Shown: positions 17,663 to 26,465 of the stretch, one piece after another
How positions within the stretch are numbered: position 1 is the stretch's first letter
How the letters are laid out: each line of letters begins with the position of its first letter
Assembly: GCA_018830445.1 (NCBI GenBank)
Contig: JAHJSN010000212.1
Span: forward strand, 1-56,899
Direction of reading: 5' to 3'
Length of the DNA stretch: 56,899 nucleotides
Source of the DNA: Alphaproteobacteria bacterium
GTDB taxonomy: Bacteria; Pseudomonadota; Alphaproteobacteria; Rhizobiales; Hyphomicrobiaceae
Notes under the pieces: model-generated
The model's database searches: none
The model's input: only the letters and a program-made list of their open reading frames with translations
What the model was told of the DNA's origin: nothing
Translations under genes and position numbers: made by a program

Positions 17663-19393
17663 ATGTTTGCGCCACTACCGACTGCCTCGATGTCAGTCAG
17701 TCAATTATTGTCCGAATCCGATTCCTTCGTCGTGCCGGCCTACCAACGCCCGTATTCATGGACTATCGAGGAGGCCGGCCAGCTTTTCGAGGATATTGCA
17801 ACCGCCGCTGGCGTGGACGAGGCAGACGAACTCGAACCGGACTATTTCCTGGGCGCCATTTTGCTGCTCGACCCGAACTCTGGTGCGACACCCGCCAGCC
17901 GTCCGAGTGGGTCGGCAAACGAACTGGAAATAGTCGACGGCCTCCAGCGCCTTGTCACCTTGACCATCCTGGCCTGCGCCCTGCGCGATCTGGATCCAGA
18001 TCCTCAATCGGAAATCGCAACGCGGCTCGATGGTCTCGTGCGCGTGCCTGGCATGCCAGTGTCCGATTCGAGCCGGATAGCTTTGCCGGTTGAGGAGTGG
18101 GGCATTGCCCTCGATCTCGTCATCGCGCCGGGCGGATGTTTGCGGAGTGTCCCCGCGGAACAGCAACTCGATTCTCGGCAACAGGCGGTGATCAACGTGC
18201 GCGACCGGTTCATGCAGGACCTCAAGGCGCTGTCGATTGAGCAGCGTCGGGCGCTGGCCACGTATGTCTATGAACGCTGCCACATGGTCGTCGTGAAAAC
18301 CAACGATATCGACCGCGCCCATCGCATCTTCATGGTTCTCAACGACCGCGGCCGGCCGTTGCAGAAGAAGGACATTCTAAAAGCTGAGATCCTGCGCTCG
18401 ACCGAGCCAGCGCATCGTGGCGAGGCCCTGGCGGTCTGGCGCGATGTCGAAATGCGCCTGGGCGATGAATTGGAGAACTTCCTGAGCCACTTGCGCGCTG
18501 TTCACGGTTATCACCGCATGCAGATCATCGCCGGTATCCGGCGTATCGTGAGAGAGGCAGGCAGCGCCAGAAGCTTTATTCACGACATTTTCAAACCGCT
18601 CGCAGATGCCTACGCAATAACGTTGCAGGCCCCCGGCCACAAGGCGGATATCCCGCTTGAACTGCGCCGCGCGCTGGTTCGGCTGCAGCGTCTGAATGGC
18701 AACGAATGGGTACCCGCTGTACTCCGCATTCTGAGCCTCAACCTGTCAGACGAACTTACGCGCCAGTATCTCGAAGAACTCGAGCGGGCTGCCTTGCTGA
18801 TGCGTATTGTGTGTCTCGGATCCAGTAAACGCCAGACGCGCTTTGCAAAAATTGCACGTGATCTATCCACCCCGCGGCCGCCCGCGCCTGTCGGCCTTTA
18901 CGAACCTTCGCGCGAAGAGTTGCGCGCCATCGCCTTCAACATGCGCGATCTGCATTCGCGCAATGTTCAGGCGTGCAAGGGCCTGCTCATGCGCATCAAC
19001 GATGAACTCCAGCCCGATGCGATTGACGCCGACCCCTCCGACTACACAGTCGAACACGTCTTGCCGCAACGCCCCAAGCCGTCGAGCCTGTGGCGCAAGT
19101 GGCACCCGGATACGGAAGAGCGCATGCGGCTGACCTCCAGCCTTGGTAACTTGGTGCTCGTCAGCCACAAGAATAACGGCCTGGCCCGCAACGATGAATT
19201 CCTTCGCAAAAAGGAAATCTATTGTGAGCCTGGCGACGCGGTGCCAAGCCTCGCTGTCACCGCCGCCTACCTCGACAGCGACGAATGGCTGCCGGAGCAT
19301 ATCCGCGCACGCGAGGCCGCATTGATCGCGCTGGTGAACAAGATCTGGCGTCTCGAACTCGAGGTCGAAGCTGTTGACGAGGCGGTCGCCTAG
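17663..19393 (+). CDS. DUF262/DUF1524 protein, GmrSD-like (copy 1)
   Basis: A 576-residue protein with the two-domain layout of GmrSD-type (type IV restriction) proteins. The N-terminal DUF262 ParB/Srx-like domain has VPAYQRPYSW at residues 24-33 and VDGLQR near 91-96 (the family usually has DGQQR). The C-terminal DUF1524 HNH-like nuclease domain has VEHVLPQ near residue 463 and LGNLVLVSHKNN near 494. ATG 17663 is chosen over GTG 17612 because GGAG lies just upstream and the latter lies within a palindrome remnant. A paralogue follows 99 bases later. A role in cleaving modified or foreign DNA is inferred from the family. Confidence 0.82.
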   Translation: MFAPLPTASMSVSQLLSESDSFVVPAYQRPYSWTIEEAGQLFEDIATAAGVDEADELEPDYFLGAILLLDPNSGATPASRPSGSANELEIVDGLQRLVTLTILACALRDLDPDPQSEIATRLDGLVRVPGMPVSDSSRIALPVEEWGIALDLVIAPGGCLRSVPAEQQLDSRQQAVINVRDRFMQDLKALSIEQRRALATYVYERCHMVVVKTNDIDRAHRIFMVLNDRGRPLQKKDILKAEILRSTEPAHRGEALAVWRDVEMRLGDELENFLSHLRAVHGYHRMQIIAGIRRIVREAGSARSFIHDIFKPLADAYAITLQAPGHKADIPLELRRALVRLQRLNGNEWVPAVLRILSLNLSDELTRQYLEELERAALLMRIVCLGSSKRQTRFAKIARDLSTPRPPAPVGLYEPSREELRAIAFNMRDLHSRNVQACKGLLMRINDELQPDAIDADPSDYTVEHVLPQRPKPSSLWRKWHPDTEERMRLTSSLGNLVLVSHKNNGLARNDEFLRKKEIYCEPGDAVPSLAVTAAYLDSDEWLPEHIRAREAALIALVNKIWRLELEVEAVDEAVA

Positions 19394-19492
19394 TCGATTG
19401 TTCAGGCCGCACGCCTCAGCCGCATGCCTTGACACTGGAGCGCCGATAAGACTTCCTGGCCCTTGGTTTCCGCGTTCACCATTTCGGTTCCA

Positions 19493-21415
19493 ATGACAAA
19501 CTTATTGCGTTGCGACGACGTCGCGATCGGCGACCTCCTCAGCGGTCATCATCGCTATGAGATTCCCGCCTTCCAGCGCGACTATTCATGGACTGAAGCC
19601 GAAGCCCAGCGTCTCTACGACGACATCACCACCGCGTGCGAGACAGCCCGTCAGTCGGTCGAACCGCTTCCGTTTTTTCTCGGCACAATGCTGTTCGTCG
19701 GCCCTGATGAACCGACCCTCGGCATTCGCAGCGCACTTGTCATTGATGGTCAGCAAAGGCTGATTACGCTCACGGTGCTGATTGCCGTTCTGCGCGACCT
19801 TGTCACCGACGAACAGGCAGCCGCCCTGCACACCCGCATCGACGAGCGCAGCCAGACCGACGCGGAGGACTCCGACACGGTTCACGTGCGTCCTCGCGAC
19901 TCCGACGCCCGCTACTTCCAACAGGCCATTCAGCGCCGCGGCGCAACCAGACTGCCGCGCGGCAAGTCCGACCTGAAGCCCCAGAACGAACCGCAGCGAA
20001 GAATCGAGGCCGTCCGCGGACTTTTCCTAAAGCGCCTGAAGGGCGCCGAATTGCAGCGCCGCAACGAGATCGCGCGGTTCCTTCTTGAGCAGTGCCGGGT
20101 GTTGCGGATTTGGGCACCCGACATCGATTACGCCTACCGGCTCTTCCTCTCGATAAATAAGCCCGGTCGCCCGTTGAGCGACGAGGACATCGTCCTTGCC
20201 GAGGTGGTCGGGCCACTCGCTGTGGAACAGCGCCACCGCTACGATACGATCATAGCGCAGATGCAGCGATATCGCGAACCGCAAGCCAAGGGGCGCCGTC
20301 AGGACAAGACGTTCTTCACCCATCTGGCCGTCGCGCAGCGCTGGGCCCGCAGCGACCGGATGATCTCGCTTCTGCGCCGCGTCGTCGCTCGCGAGGGCGG
20401 CCCGGCCCGGTTCGCCGAAAGGGTTTTCGAACCGATGGCTGAAGCCTATCTGGTGACGCGTGGCGACTGGCCGCGCTCCGCCTTCTCGCAGCCCGTGTGG
20501 GACCACCTCGACCGGCTCCGGATTCTCGAGCGCTTCTGCTGCAGCGAGTGGGTCGCTCCCGCGATGGTCGCCCTCGCGCTGCTGAAGGACGACGTGGACC
20601 GGCTCGTCGGTTTCCTGCGAGCGCTCGACCGCTTCGCCTATGCACTCGCCCTGACGCGTCCGACCGCCGACGACCGACGCAACGCCTACCGCCCGATCAT
20701 CGACCGGATCTGGCAAAGCGACGAGTTTCCCGATCCCGATGGTCTGTTCCATCTTGACGCCCCGCGTCAGGCTGCCGCTGTCCGCAGGGCCGCACTCAAG
20801 ATCAAGGACTCTGCCAACGGCATGGACAAGGCCCTGCTGCTGCGGCTTGACGCTCACCTGTCGGGCCGGCCATTGGCCGACTACCTTTACCTTGCCGATC
20901 ACACCTTCAACGGCGCCGACATGCTCACCCTCGAGCACGTTTTGCCGAATGGCGACATGCTGGCAAGGACCAGCGGCTGGCGTCCGGAGTTCTCCAAGAT
21001 CGGCTATCGCAAGGCGATGGCCAACACCATCGCCAATCTCGTTCTCTTGGAAGAAAGCCGCAACAAGGCCGCCGGCCAGTTGGACTTCGATGCGAAGAAG
21101 GCGGCCTACTTTCCTGAGGGTGAAGCACACGAGTTGTTCTTGACCGATCAGCTGCGCTCTGCGGGCAATTGGACGCGCGCGTCGCTTGAAGCCCGTCATC
21201 ACCTCCTGATGCAGGCCGTCCTTGAAATTTGGGACTTCTCCGCGCCGATCCCCGCCCTGCCGGATCCGCCCCAGGATGCCCCTGGCGAGGCCGAAGACGG
21301 CGACACCAACGCTGCATCGCAGGCAGAAAACGACGGCAGTCCCCGCAAGGGGTTCCGGCACGTTCGCCGTCCGCCGCGTCCTCGCACCGACGACACCGAC
21401 GCCGCCGACGATTGA
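19493..21415 (+). CDS. DUF262/DUF1524 protein, GmrSD-like (copy 2)
   Basis: A 640-residue paralogue of the preceding gene. DUF262 motifs are IPAFQRDYSW at residues 24-33 (the same position as in copy 1) and the canonical VIDGQQR near 83-89. The DUF1524 region has LEHVLPN near residue 480 and IANLVLLEESRNK after it. The last 55 residues are a low-complexity Pro/Asp/Arg tail absent from copy 1. ATG 19493 gives an N-terminus colinear with copy 1; an upstream TTG (19463) is possible. Two adjacent and divergent versions suggest partners in one system instead of a recent duplication. An antiviral role is inference. Confidence 0.82.
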   Translation: MTNLLRCDDVAIGDLLSGHHRYEIPAFQRDYSWTEAEAQRLYDDITTACETARQSVEPLPFFLGTMLFVGPDEPTLGIRSALVIDGQQRLITLTVLIAVLRDLVTDEQAAALHTRIDERSQTDAEDSDTVHVRPRDSDARYFQQAIQRRGATRLPRGKSDLKPQNEPQRRIEAVRGLFLKRLKGAELQRRNEIARFLLEQCRVLRIWAPDIDYAYRLFLSINKPGRPLSDEDIVLAEVVGPLAVEQRHRYDTIIAQMQRYREPQAKGRRQDKTFFTHLAVAQRWARSDRMISLLRRVVAREGGPARFAERVFEPMAEAYLVTRGDWPRSAFSQPVWDHLDRLRILERFCCSEWVAPAMVALALLKDDVDRLVGFLRALDRFAYALALTRPTADDRRNAYRPIIDRIWQSDEFPDPDGLFHLDAPRQAAAVRRAALKIKDSANGMDKALLLRLDAHLSGRPLADYLYLADHTFNGADMLTLEHVLPNGDMLARTSGWRPEFSKIGYRKAMANTIANLVLLEESRNKAAGQLDFDAKKAAYFPEGEAHELFLTDQLRSAGNWTRASLEARHHLLMQAVLEIWDFSAPIPALPDPPQDAPGEAEDGDTNAASQAENDGSPRKGFRHVRRPPRPRTDDTDAADD

Positions 21416-21615
21416 TTGGCGGTGACGGCACCACTTGCTGGTGTGAGCCCCGGCGGCATCTCCGTGAAGCCGCATCGGCGTGGTCTGGCGTTAATCATTG
21501 CAGCCTCCCCGGTCGGCTCGGCGCAATCCAGCGATTGCCAGTCCCGCAGCCTCGCATTAGCGTATCGGCTGACGGTCCTTGCAGATTGCGCGCCGCCCTG
21601 GTGGAACAGGCACTA

Positions 21616-24600
21616 ATGTTCGACGGCACCACGATCATCACCATTGCATTGGGTTATGTGAGCGCCCTTTTCGTGCTGGCGTGGCTCGGCGATCGCATGT
21701 TGACGGTGTCGACCACCATGGGGCGCCCGCTGATCTATGCGCTGTCGCTGGCGACCTATTGCACGTCCTGGACGTTTTTCGGCAGCGTCGGGCTGGCGGC
21801 TGGCACCGGCTTCGATTTCGTGCCCGTCTACATCGGTCCGATCCTGATGTTCACGCTCGGCCTGCCGCTCCTGTCGCGCATCGTCAGGCTGGCAAAGGGT
21901 CAGAACTCGTCGTCTGTCGCCGACTTCCTAGCCGCCCGCTACGGCAAGAGTCAGACCGTCGCCGCTCTGGTGACGCTTGTTGCCGTCGTCGGAACGCTGC
22001 CGTATCTCGCGTTGCAGTTGAAGGCCGTCTCGGCCTCGATCGAGGTTATCTTGGGCGGCGGTCAGCTCGTTCCAATCGAGCTGCCGCGCATCGGTTTTGC
22101 CGACACCGCCTTCTTGATCACGCTGGCGCTGATCGTTTTTGCGATTCTGTTTGGCACCCGTCACATCGATGCCACCGAGCACCAGGAAGGCCTGATGGTC
22201 GCCATCGCTGCCGAATCCGTCGTCAAGCTGCTGGCCTTCCTGATCGTCGGGTTCTTCATCGTTTTTACCTGGAACGGCGGCGCGTCCGGACTCTATCGCG
22301 ACGCCCAGTCAGTGCCGGAAGTCGCCGAGCTTTTTTCCCAGCCTTTCCACGGCGGCATGTGGCTCACGGTGATATTTCTGAGCTTCGTCTGTGCGATTCT
22401 GCTGCCCCGCCAGTTTCACGTCGCGGTCGTTGAGAACAACTCCCCGGGCGAACTGCGCCGGGCTGCCTGGATATTCCCGCTCTACCTGGTCGTCATCAAC
22501 GTTCTGGTCGTGCCGATTGCCGCCGCCGGTCTGCTTGCTTTTCCGGACGGCACGGTTGCCCCCGATATGTTCGTTATGAAGCTGCCGGTCGACAAAGGGG
22601 TCGAGTGGGTCTCGATGATCGCCTTCATCGGCGGCTTGTCGGCGGCCACCGCGATGGTCATCGTCGAATCGATCGCGTTGGCGATCATGATATCGAACGG
22701 CGTCGTCGTACCGCTGATTTTGCGCAACCGGGTCGTCGATCATGTTGCCCAGGAGGATATGGCCGGCCTTTTGTTGGCCATTCGGCGCGTCGCGATCGTC
22801 GTCGTAATGCTGATGGCTTACGGTGTGTTTTCCGCCCTGGGCGGCGCCCAGATCCTTTCCAAGATCGGACTCATCTCGTTCGCCGCGATTGCCCAGCTTG
22901 CGCCGGCATTCTTTCTCGGTCTGTTCTGGAAAACCGGCAACGCCAAGGGTGCAATCGCCGGGCTTTCGGTCGGCTTTGCGGTATGGGCCTACACCTTGCT
23001 GCTGCCCTGGATCATCAAGGCGGGCTGGCTCCCCAACGACATCCTCATCAACGGTCCGCTGGGTTTGCGAATGCTGCGCCCCGAGGAGCTGTTCTATCTG
23101 AACTTCGAGCCGCTCAGCCACGGCGTCCTGTGGAGCATTTCCCTCAATATAGCGACCTACGTCGCCGTTTCGCTTTTTCATTCTCCCGCCCCGATCGAAC
23201 GCCTGCAGGCGCACGTCTTTGTCGACGACGACCGCCGCCCTCCCGCCCCTCAGCCGAGTTTCCGGCTTTGGCGCTCATCGATCACGGTTGCCGACATGCA
23301 GGCCACCGTCGCCCGCTACCTGGGCCGCGAGCGCGCCGAGCGCTCCTTTGTCGAATATTCAACGAGCCGCGGCGCGGTGTTGCGGCCCGACGCCGAAGCG
23401 GACCTGCAACTTGTCCGGTTTGCCGAGCATCTCCTGGCAAGTTCGATTGGCGCCGCCTCCGCGCGTCTGGTGCTCTCCTTGCTCCTGCGCCGGGAGAATA
23501 TGACCGGCAAGAACGCCATGCAGCTCCTCGACGACGCTTCCGAGGCACTGCAATACAATCGCGACCTGCTTCAGTCTGCGCTCGACCAGGTGCGCCACGG
23601 CCTGAGCGTATTCGATAAGGACATGCGCCTGATCTGCTGGAACCGTCAGTTCCGCATGATCCTCAACCTGCCGACCGAGCTGGTCCGCGTTGGTGCTCCG
23701 CTCGACAGGGTTTTGCGCGCCCAGGCCGAGCGCGGCGATTTCGGTCCCGGGGACACTGAGGAACAGGTCGCCGACCGGCTGCTGCGCCTCGCGGTGACCA
23801 AGGAGACGTTCCAGGAGCAGTTGTGGGGCGAAAAGATCCTCGAGGTGCGCACCAGCCCGATGCCCCAGGGCGGCATCGTGACCACGTTCTCGGATATCAC
23901 CGAGCGCGTCGCCGCTGCCTCCGCGCTGGCACGGGCCAACGAGAACCTGGAACGCCGCGTGCGCGAACGCACCGCCGAGTTGCTCGATCTGAACGCTGCC
24001 CTGGAGACTGCCAGATCCAAGGCCGACGAGGCCAACCTCGACAAGACGCGTTTTCTCGCCGCCGCCAGCCATGACGTGCTGCAGCCGCTCAACGCTGCCC
24101 GCCTCTACACGACAAGCCTCATGGAGCGGCCGCTGGATGATGATTCCTGCTGCCTGATCGGCAACGTCGACGCCTCCCTCAATGCTGTCGAGGAGATATT
24201 CTCGGCGCTGATTGATATCTCGCGCATGGATGCCGGCCGGCTGAACTACGAAATAGAGCCGGTATCGCTGGCCGAATTGTTCGACAACCTGAGCGTCGAT
24301 TTCGCCCCCGCTGCCCGCGAGAAGGGCTTGGACCTCAAGATCGTCCCGACCTCACTGTGGGTACGATCTGATCGCCGCCTGTTGCGCCGGGTGCTTCAGA
24401 ACTTCGTTTCCAATGCCATCAAGTATACCCGCGCCGGACGGGTCCTCCTGGGCGCGCGCCAACGCGGAGCTACCGTCTCCATCGAGGTTCTCGATACCGG
24501 TCCGGGAATCCCCGACGACAAGCGGGTGGTCATCTTCAGGGAGTTTCAGCGCCTGGAGGGCGCAGGCAGCACGGTCAGCGGCCTGGGGCTTGGATTGTCG

Positions 24601-25137
24601 ATCGTCGAACGCATCTGCCGCATCCTCGACCATCCGATCGGGCTTGCGTCCCAGGCCGGTCGCGGATCGTGCTTCTCCATCACCGCGCCGCTGGCCGAGG
24701 CCCGCCCGCGCGAACCGGGCCAGGCCGCCACACGCACCTATCTTGGCACTCTCGAAGGTCTCAACATCCTGTGTATCGATAACGAACCCGCGATCCTTTT
24801 GGGCATGGAAAGCCTTTTGCGGGGGTGGAAGTGCAACGTGCGGACCGCCGCCAGCATTGCCGAGGCGATCCGTGCCGCCGCTGGCGGCGCGCCCCCCGAC
24901 ATCGTTCTGGCCGATTACCATCTCGACCTCGGTACCGGCCTCGAAGCCATTCACGCCCTGCGCAAGGCCGCCCCCGGACAGTTGCCCGCTATCGTCATCA
25001 CCGCCGACCACACGCCCGAAGTCGAACGCCTGGTCCGCGACAGCGACGTTGGCTTCCTTCGCAAGCCCGTCAAGGCGGCAGCATTGCGCGCCTTGATAAA
25101 CCGGCTTCTGCAAAGCCAGCGGGCGGCAGCCGAGTAG
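21616..25137 (+). CDS. Transporter-like hybrid sensor histidine kinase, CrbS-like
   Basis: A 1173-residue membrane sensor. The N-terminal half (about residues 1-525) is a sodium/solute symporter (SSS) domain with about 13 membrane helices, starting ALGYVSALFVLAWLGDR. Then come a PAS-like domain (about 645-770), a short coiled coil, a HisKA domain with H-box SHDVLQPLN and phospho-acceptor His819, an ATPase domain ending GLGLGLSIVERIC, and a receiver with Asp1100 in LADYHLD and Lys in RKPVK. This order matches CrbS, which with CrbR controls acetyl-CoA synthetase in Vibrio and Pseudomonas. The frame is open far upstream; ATG 21616 (GGAACAGG upstream) opens the first helix. Confidence 0.88.
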   Translation: MFDGTTIITIALGYVSALFVLAWLGDRMLTVSTTMGRPLIYALSLATYCTSWTFFGSVGLAAGTGFDFVPVYIGPILMFTLGLPLLSRIVRLAKGQNSSSVADFLAARYGKSQTVAALVTLVAVVGTLPYLALQLKAVSASIEVILGGGQLVPIELPRIGFADTAFLITLALIVFAILFGTRHIDATEHQEGLMVAIAAESVVKLLAFLIVGFFIVFTWNGGASGLYRDAQSVPEVAELFSQPFHGGMWLTVIFLSFVCAILLPRQFHVAVVENNSPGELRRAAWIFPLYLVVINVLVVPIAAAGLLAFPDGTVAPDMFVMKLPVDKGVEWVSMIAFIGGLSAATAMVIVESIALAIMISNGVVVPLILRNRVVDHVAQEDMAGLLLAIRRVAIVVVMLMAYGVFSALGGAQILSKIGLISFAAIAQLAPAFFLGLFWKTGNAKGAIAGLSVGFAVWAYTLLLPWIIKAGWLPNDILINGPLGLRMLRPEELFYLNFEPLSHGVLWSISLNIATYVAVSLFHSPAPIERLQAHVFVDDDRRPPAPQPSFRLWRSSITVADMQATVARYLGRERAERSFVEYSTSRGAVLRPDAEADLQLVRFAEHLLASSIGAASARLVLSLLLRRENMTGKNAMQLLDDASEALQYNRDLLQSALDQVRHGLSVFDKDMRLICWNRQFRMILNLPTELVRVGAPLDRVLRAQAERGDFGPGDTEEQVADRLLRLAVTKETFQEQLWGEKILEVRTSPMPQGGIVTTFSDITERVAAASALARANENLERRVRERTAELLDLNAALETARSKADEANLDKTRFLAAASHDVLQPLNAARLYTTSLMERPLDDDSCCLIGNVDASLNAVEEIFSALIDISRMDAGRLNYEIEPVSLAELFDNLSVDFAPAAREKGLDLKIVPTSLWVRSDRRLLRRVLQNFVSNAIKYTRAGRVLLGARQRGATVSIEVLDTGPGIPDDKRVVIFREFQRLEGAGSTVSGLGLGLSIVERICRILDHPIGLASQAGRGSCFSITAPLAEARPREPGQAATRTYLGTLEGLNILCIDNEPAILLGMESLLRGWKCNVRTAASIAEAIRAAAGGAPPDIVLADYHLDLGTGLEAIHALRKAAPGQLPAIVITADHTPEVERLVRDSDVGFLRKPVKAAALRALINRLLQSQRAAAE

Positions 25138-25186
25138 TCGCGCGCTTGGCGATCGGGGTTTCGGGAGTAAGTCCGACGGACGCCCT

Positions 25187-25843
25187 TCAGTTCGCTGCGC
25201 TCTGCCAATCCCGGTTGTCGATCTTGCTGATGGCGATGACCGCCTGCGTGCGACTGTCGACCCCGAGCTTTTGCAGGATCGCGGATACGTGCGCCTTGAT
25301 TGTCGCTTCCGAAACCGAAAGCTTGTAGGCGATCTGCTTGTTGAGCAAACCTTCGCCGAGCATCATGAGCACACGAACCTGCTGCGGCGTCAATGACGAC
25401 AGCCGTGCCAGCATGTCCGTCGTTTCCTCGTCGAGACCACCGGTCAGGTCGACGTCAGCGGGCGTCCAGACCTCGCCGCCGAGCACCTTGGCGACCGCTT
25501 CACGGATTTGTTCGATCGGCTGCGATTTTGGGATATAGCCGGAAGCCCCGAATTCGATGCAGCGCCGGATGGTGGCAGGTTCCTCGTTGGCCGAGCACAC
25601 GACGACCGGAATTTCCGGGTACTGCGCCCTCAGGAACATCAGGCCCGACAATCCCTGCACTCCGGGCATGTTCAAATCGAGCAGGACGAGATCGACATCC
25701 TTGGAGACACCGAGTTGCTCGTTGAGTTGATCGAGCGAACCGGCTTCCTGGAAGGTGGCGTCCATCGAAGCGCTCAGCGCCTGGTTGAGCGCGCCTCGAA
25801 ACAGCGGATGGTCATCCACGATGATGATGCGGTAGGACGCCAT
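25187..25843 (-). CDS. LuxR/NarL-family response regulator, CrbR-like
   Basis: A 218-residue two-domain DNA-binding regulator. The receiver (about residues 4-120) has the acidic pair D10-D11, phospho-acceptor Asp56 in LVLLDLNMPG and Lys in YIPKSQP. A LuxR-type helix-turn-helix covers about 148-210 (LTPQQVRVLMMLGEGLLNKQ, then SEATIKAHVSAILQKLGV). It ends 49 bases from the end of the hybrid kinase on the other strand and is divergent from the DUF4212-SSS genes, so it is the likely cognate regulator of the kinase and controls those transport genes. The CrbR assignment is by context and architecture. Confidence 0.88.
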   Translation of the reverse strand: MASYRIIIVDDHPLFRGALNQALSASMDATFQEAGSLDQLNEQLGVSKDVDLVLLDLNMPGVQGLSGLMFLRAQYPEIPVVVCSANEEPATIRRCIEFGASGYIPKSQPIEQIREAVAKVLGGEVWTPADVDLTGGLDEETTDMLARLSSLTPQQVRVLMMLGEGLLNKQIAYKLSVSEATIKAHVSAILQKLGVDSRTQAVIAISKIDNRDWQSAAN

Positions 25844-26137
25844 GCCCCGTCTCCCTGATTTTGGTCGGTTCCACCTGTGATACCGACCCGCAGCCGGTTG
25901 TTACGCACGCGGGCCGGTGGTTTTCTTTCTGAATTCGACTGGGTGCCGGCCAGCAACGTCTTATAACCGACACACATCATGATTTAAGCAACAAGCCGTG
26001 CAATCTAGCAAGTTTGCCATTCGATTTCGGGCGATTATCCGTGAGTGCGTGTATGCAGGATCGTGCGCGCCGGCGGCGAATAGGCTGAGACTGAGCGATA
26101 CCACAGGCCGCAGGCAAGCAATAATCGGAGTCGCGGA
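25844..26137. promoter_or_regulatory. Divergent promoter region between regulator and DUF4212-SSS operon
   Basis: A 294-base gap that must hold promoters for both directions. It is locally less GC-rich around 25960-26010. I could not pick out a confident -35/-10 pair or a clear dyad for the regulator. There is no gene here. Confidence 0.4.
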
Positions 26138-26398
26138 ATGATCGAACGCAAGGAACGCAAGCCCTACTGGCGTCACACGAAATGGCAGATGCTGGCGAGC
26201 CTTATCCCGTTTTTGATCGTACTCATCGTGCTTCCGCTTTACGCGGAGGGACTTAACCACAACAAGTTTCTCGGTTTCCCGCTGGGTTATCTGCTCGCCG
26301 CCCACGGACTGTTTATCATCGCACTTGTCACCGTCGGCGGTTTCGTTAACCGGCAGGACGCCATCGACCACTGGCACGGCGCCCACGAGGACAATTGA
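26138..26398 (+). CDS. DUF4212 small subunit of an SSS symporter (copy 1)
   Basis: An 86-residue protein with two membrane helices (about residues 16-37 and 47-70) and charged ends, matching the DUF4212 family found immediately before VC_2705-type sodium:solute symporters. It probably acts as a small membrane subunit of the symporter encoded 67 bases downstream. A second DUF4212 gene of the same length lies at 37154-37414. The gene is divergent from the CrbR-like regulator. Confidence 0.85.
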   Translation: MIERKERKPYWRHTKWQMLASLIPFLIVLIVLPLYAEGLNHNKFLGFPLGYLLAAHGLFIIALVTVGGFVNRQDAIDHWHGAHEDN

Positions 26399-26465
26399 TC
26401 GGCTTGGGCTGAGACGCGCGATGACGGGGACGGGGAGCAGGACGATTGAGTAGGGCGGGCAAGCT

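Noticed and set aside
19390-19403. CTAGTCGATTGTTC shared with 29652-29665
   Set aside because: Both follow a CTAG containing a stop codon, but a 14-base match in a window this size is expected by chance, and no hairpin is present at 19390.
21229-21615. Longer N-terminus of the hybrid kinase
   Set aside because: The extension overlaps the end of the DUF262 gene and has shadow-type sequence; the first membrane helix begins right after ATG 21616.
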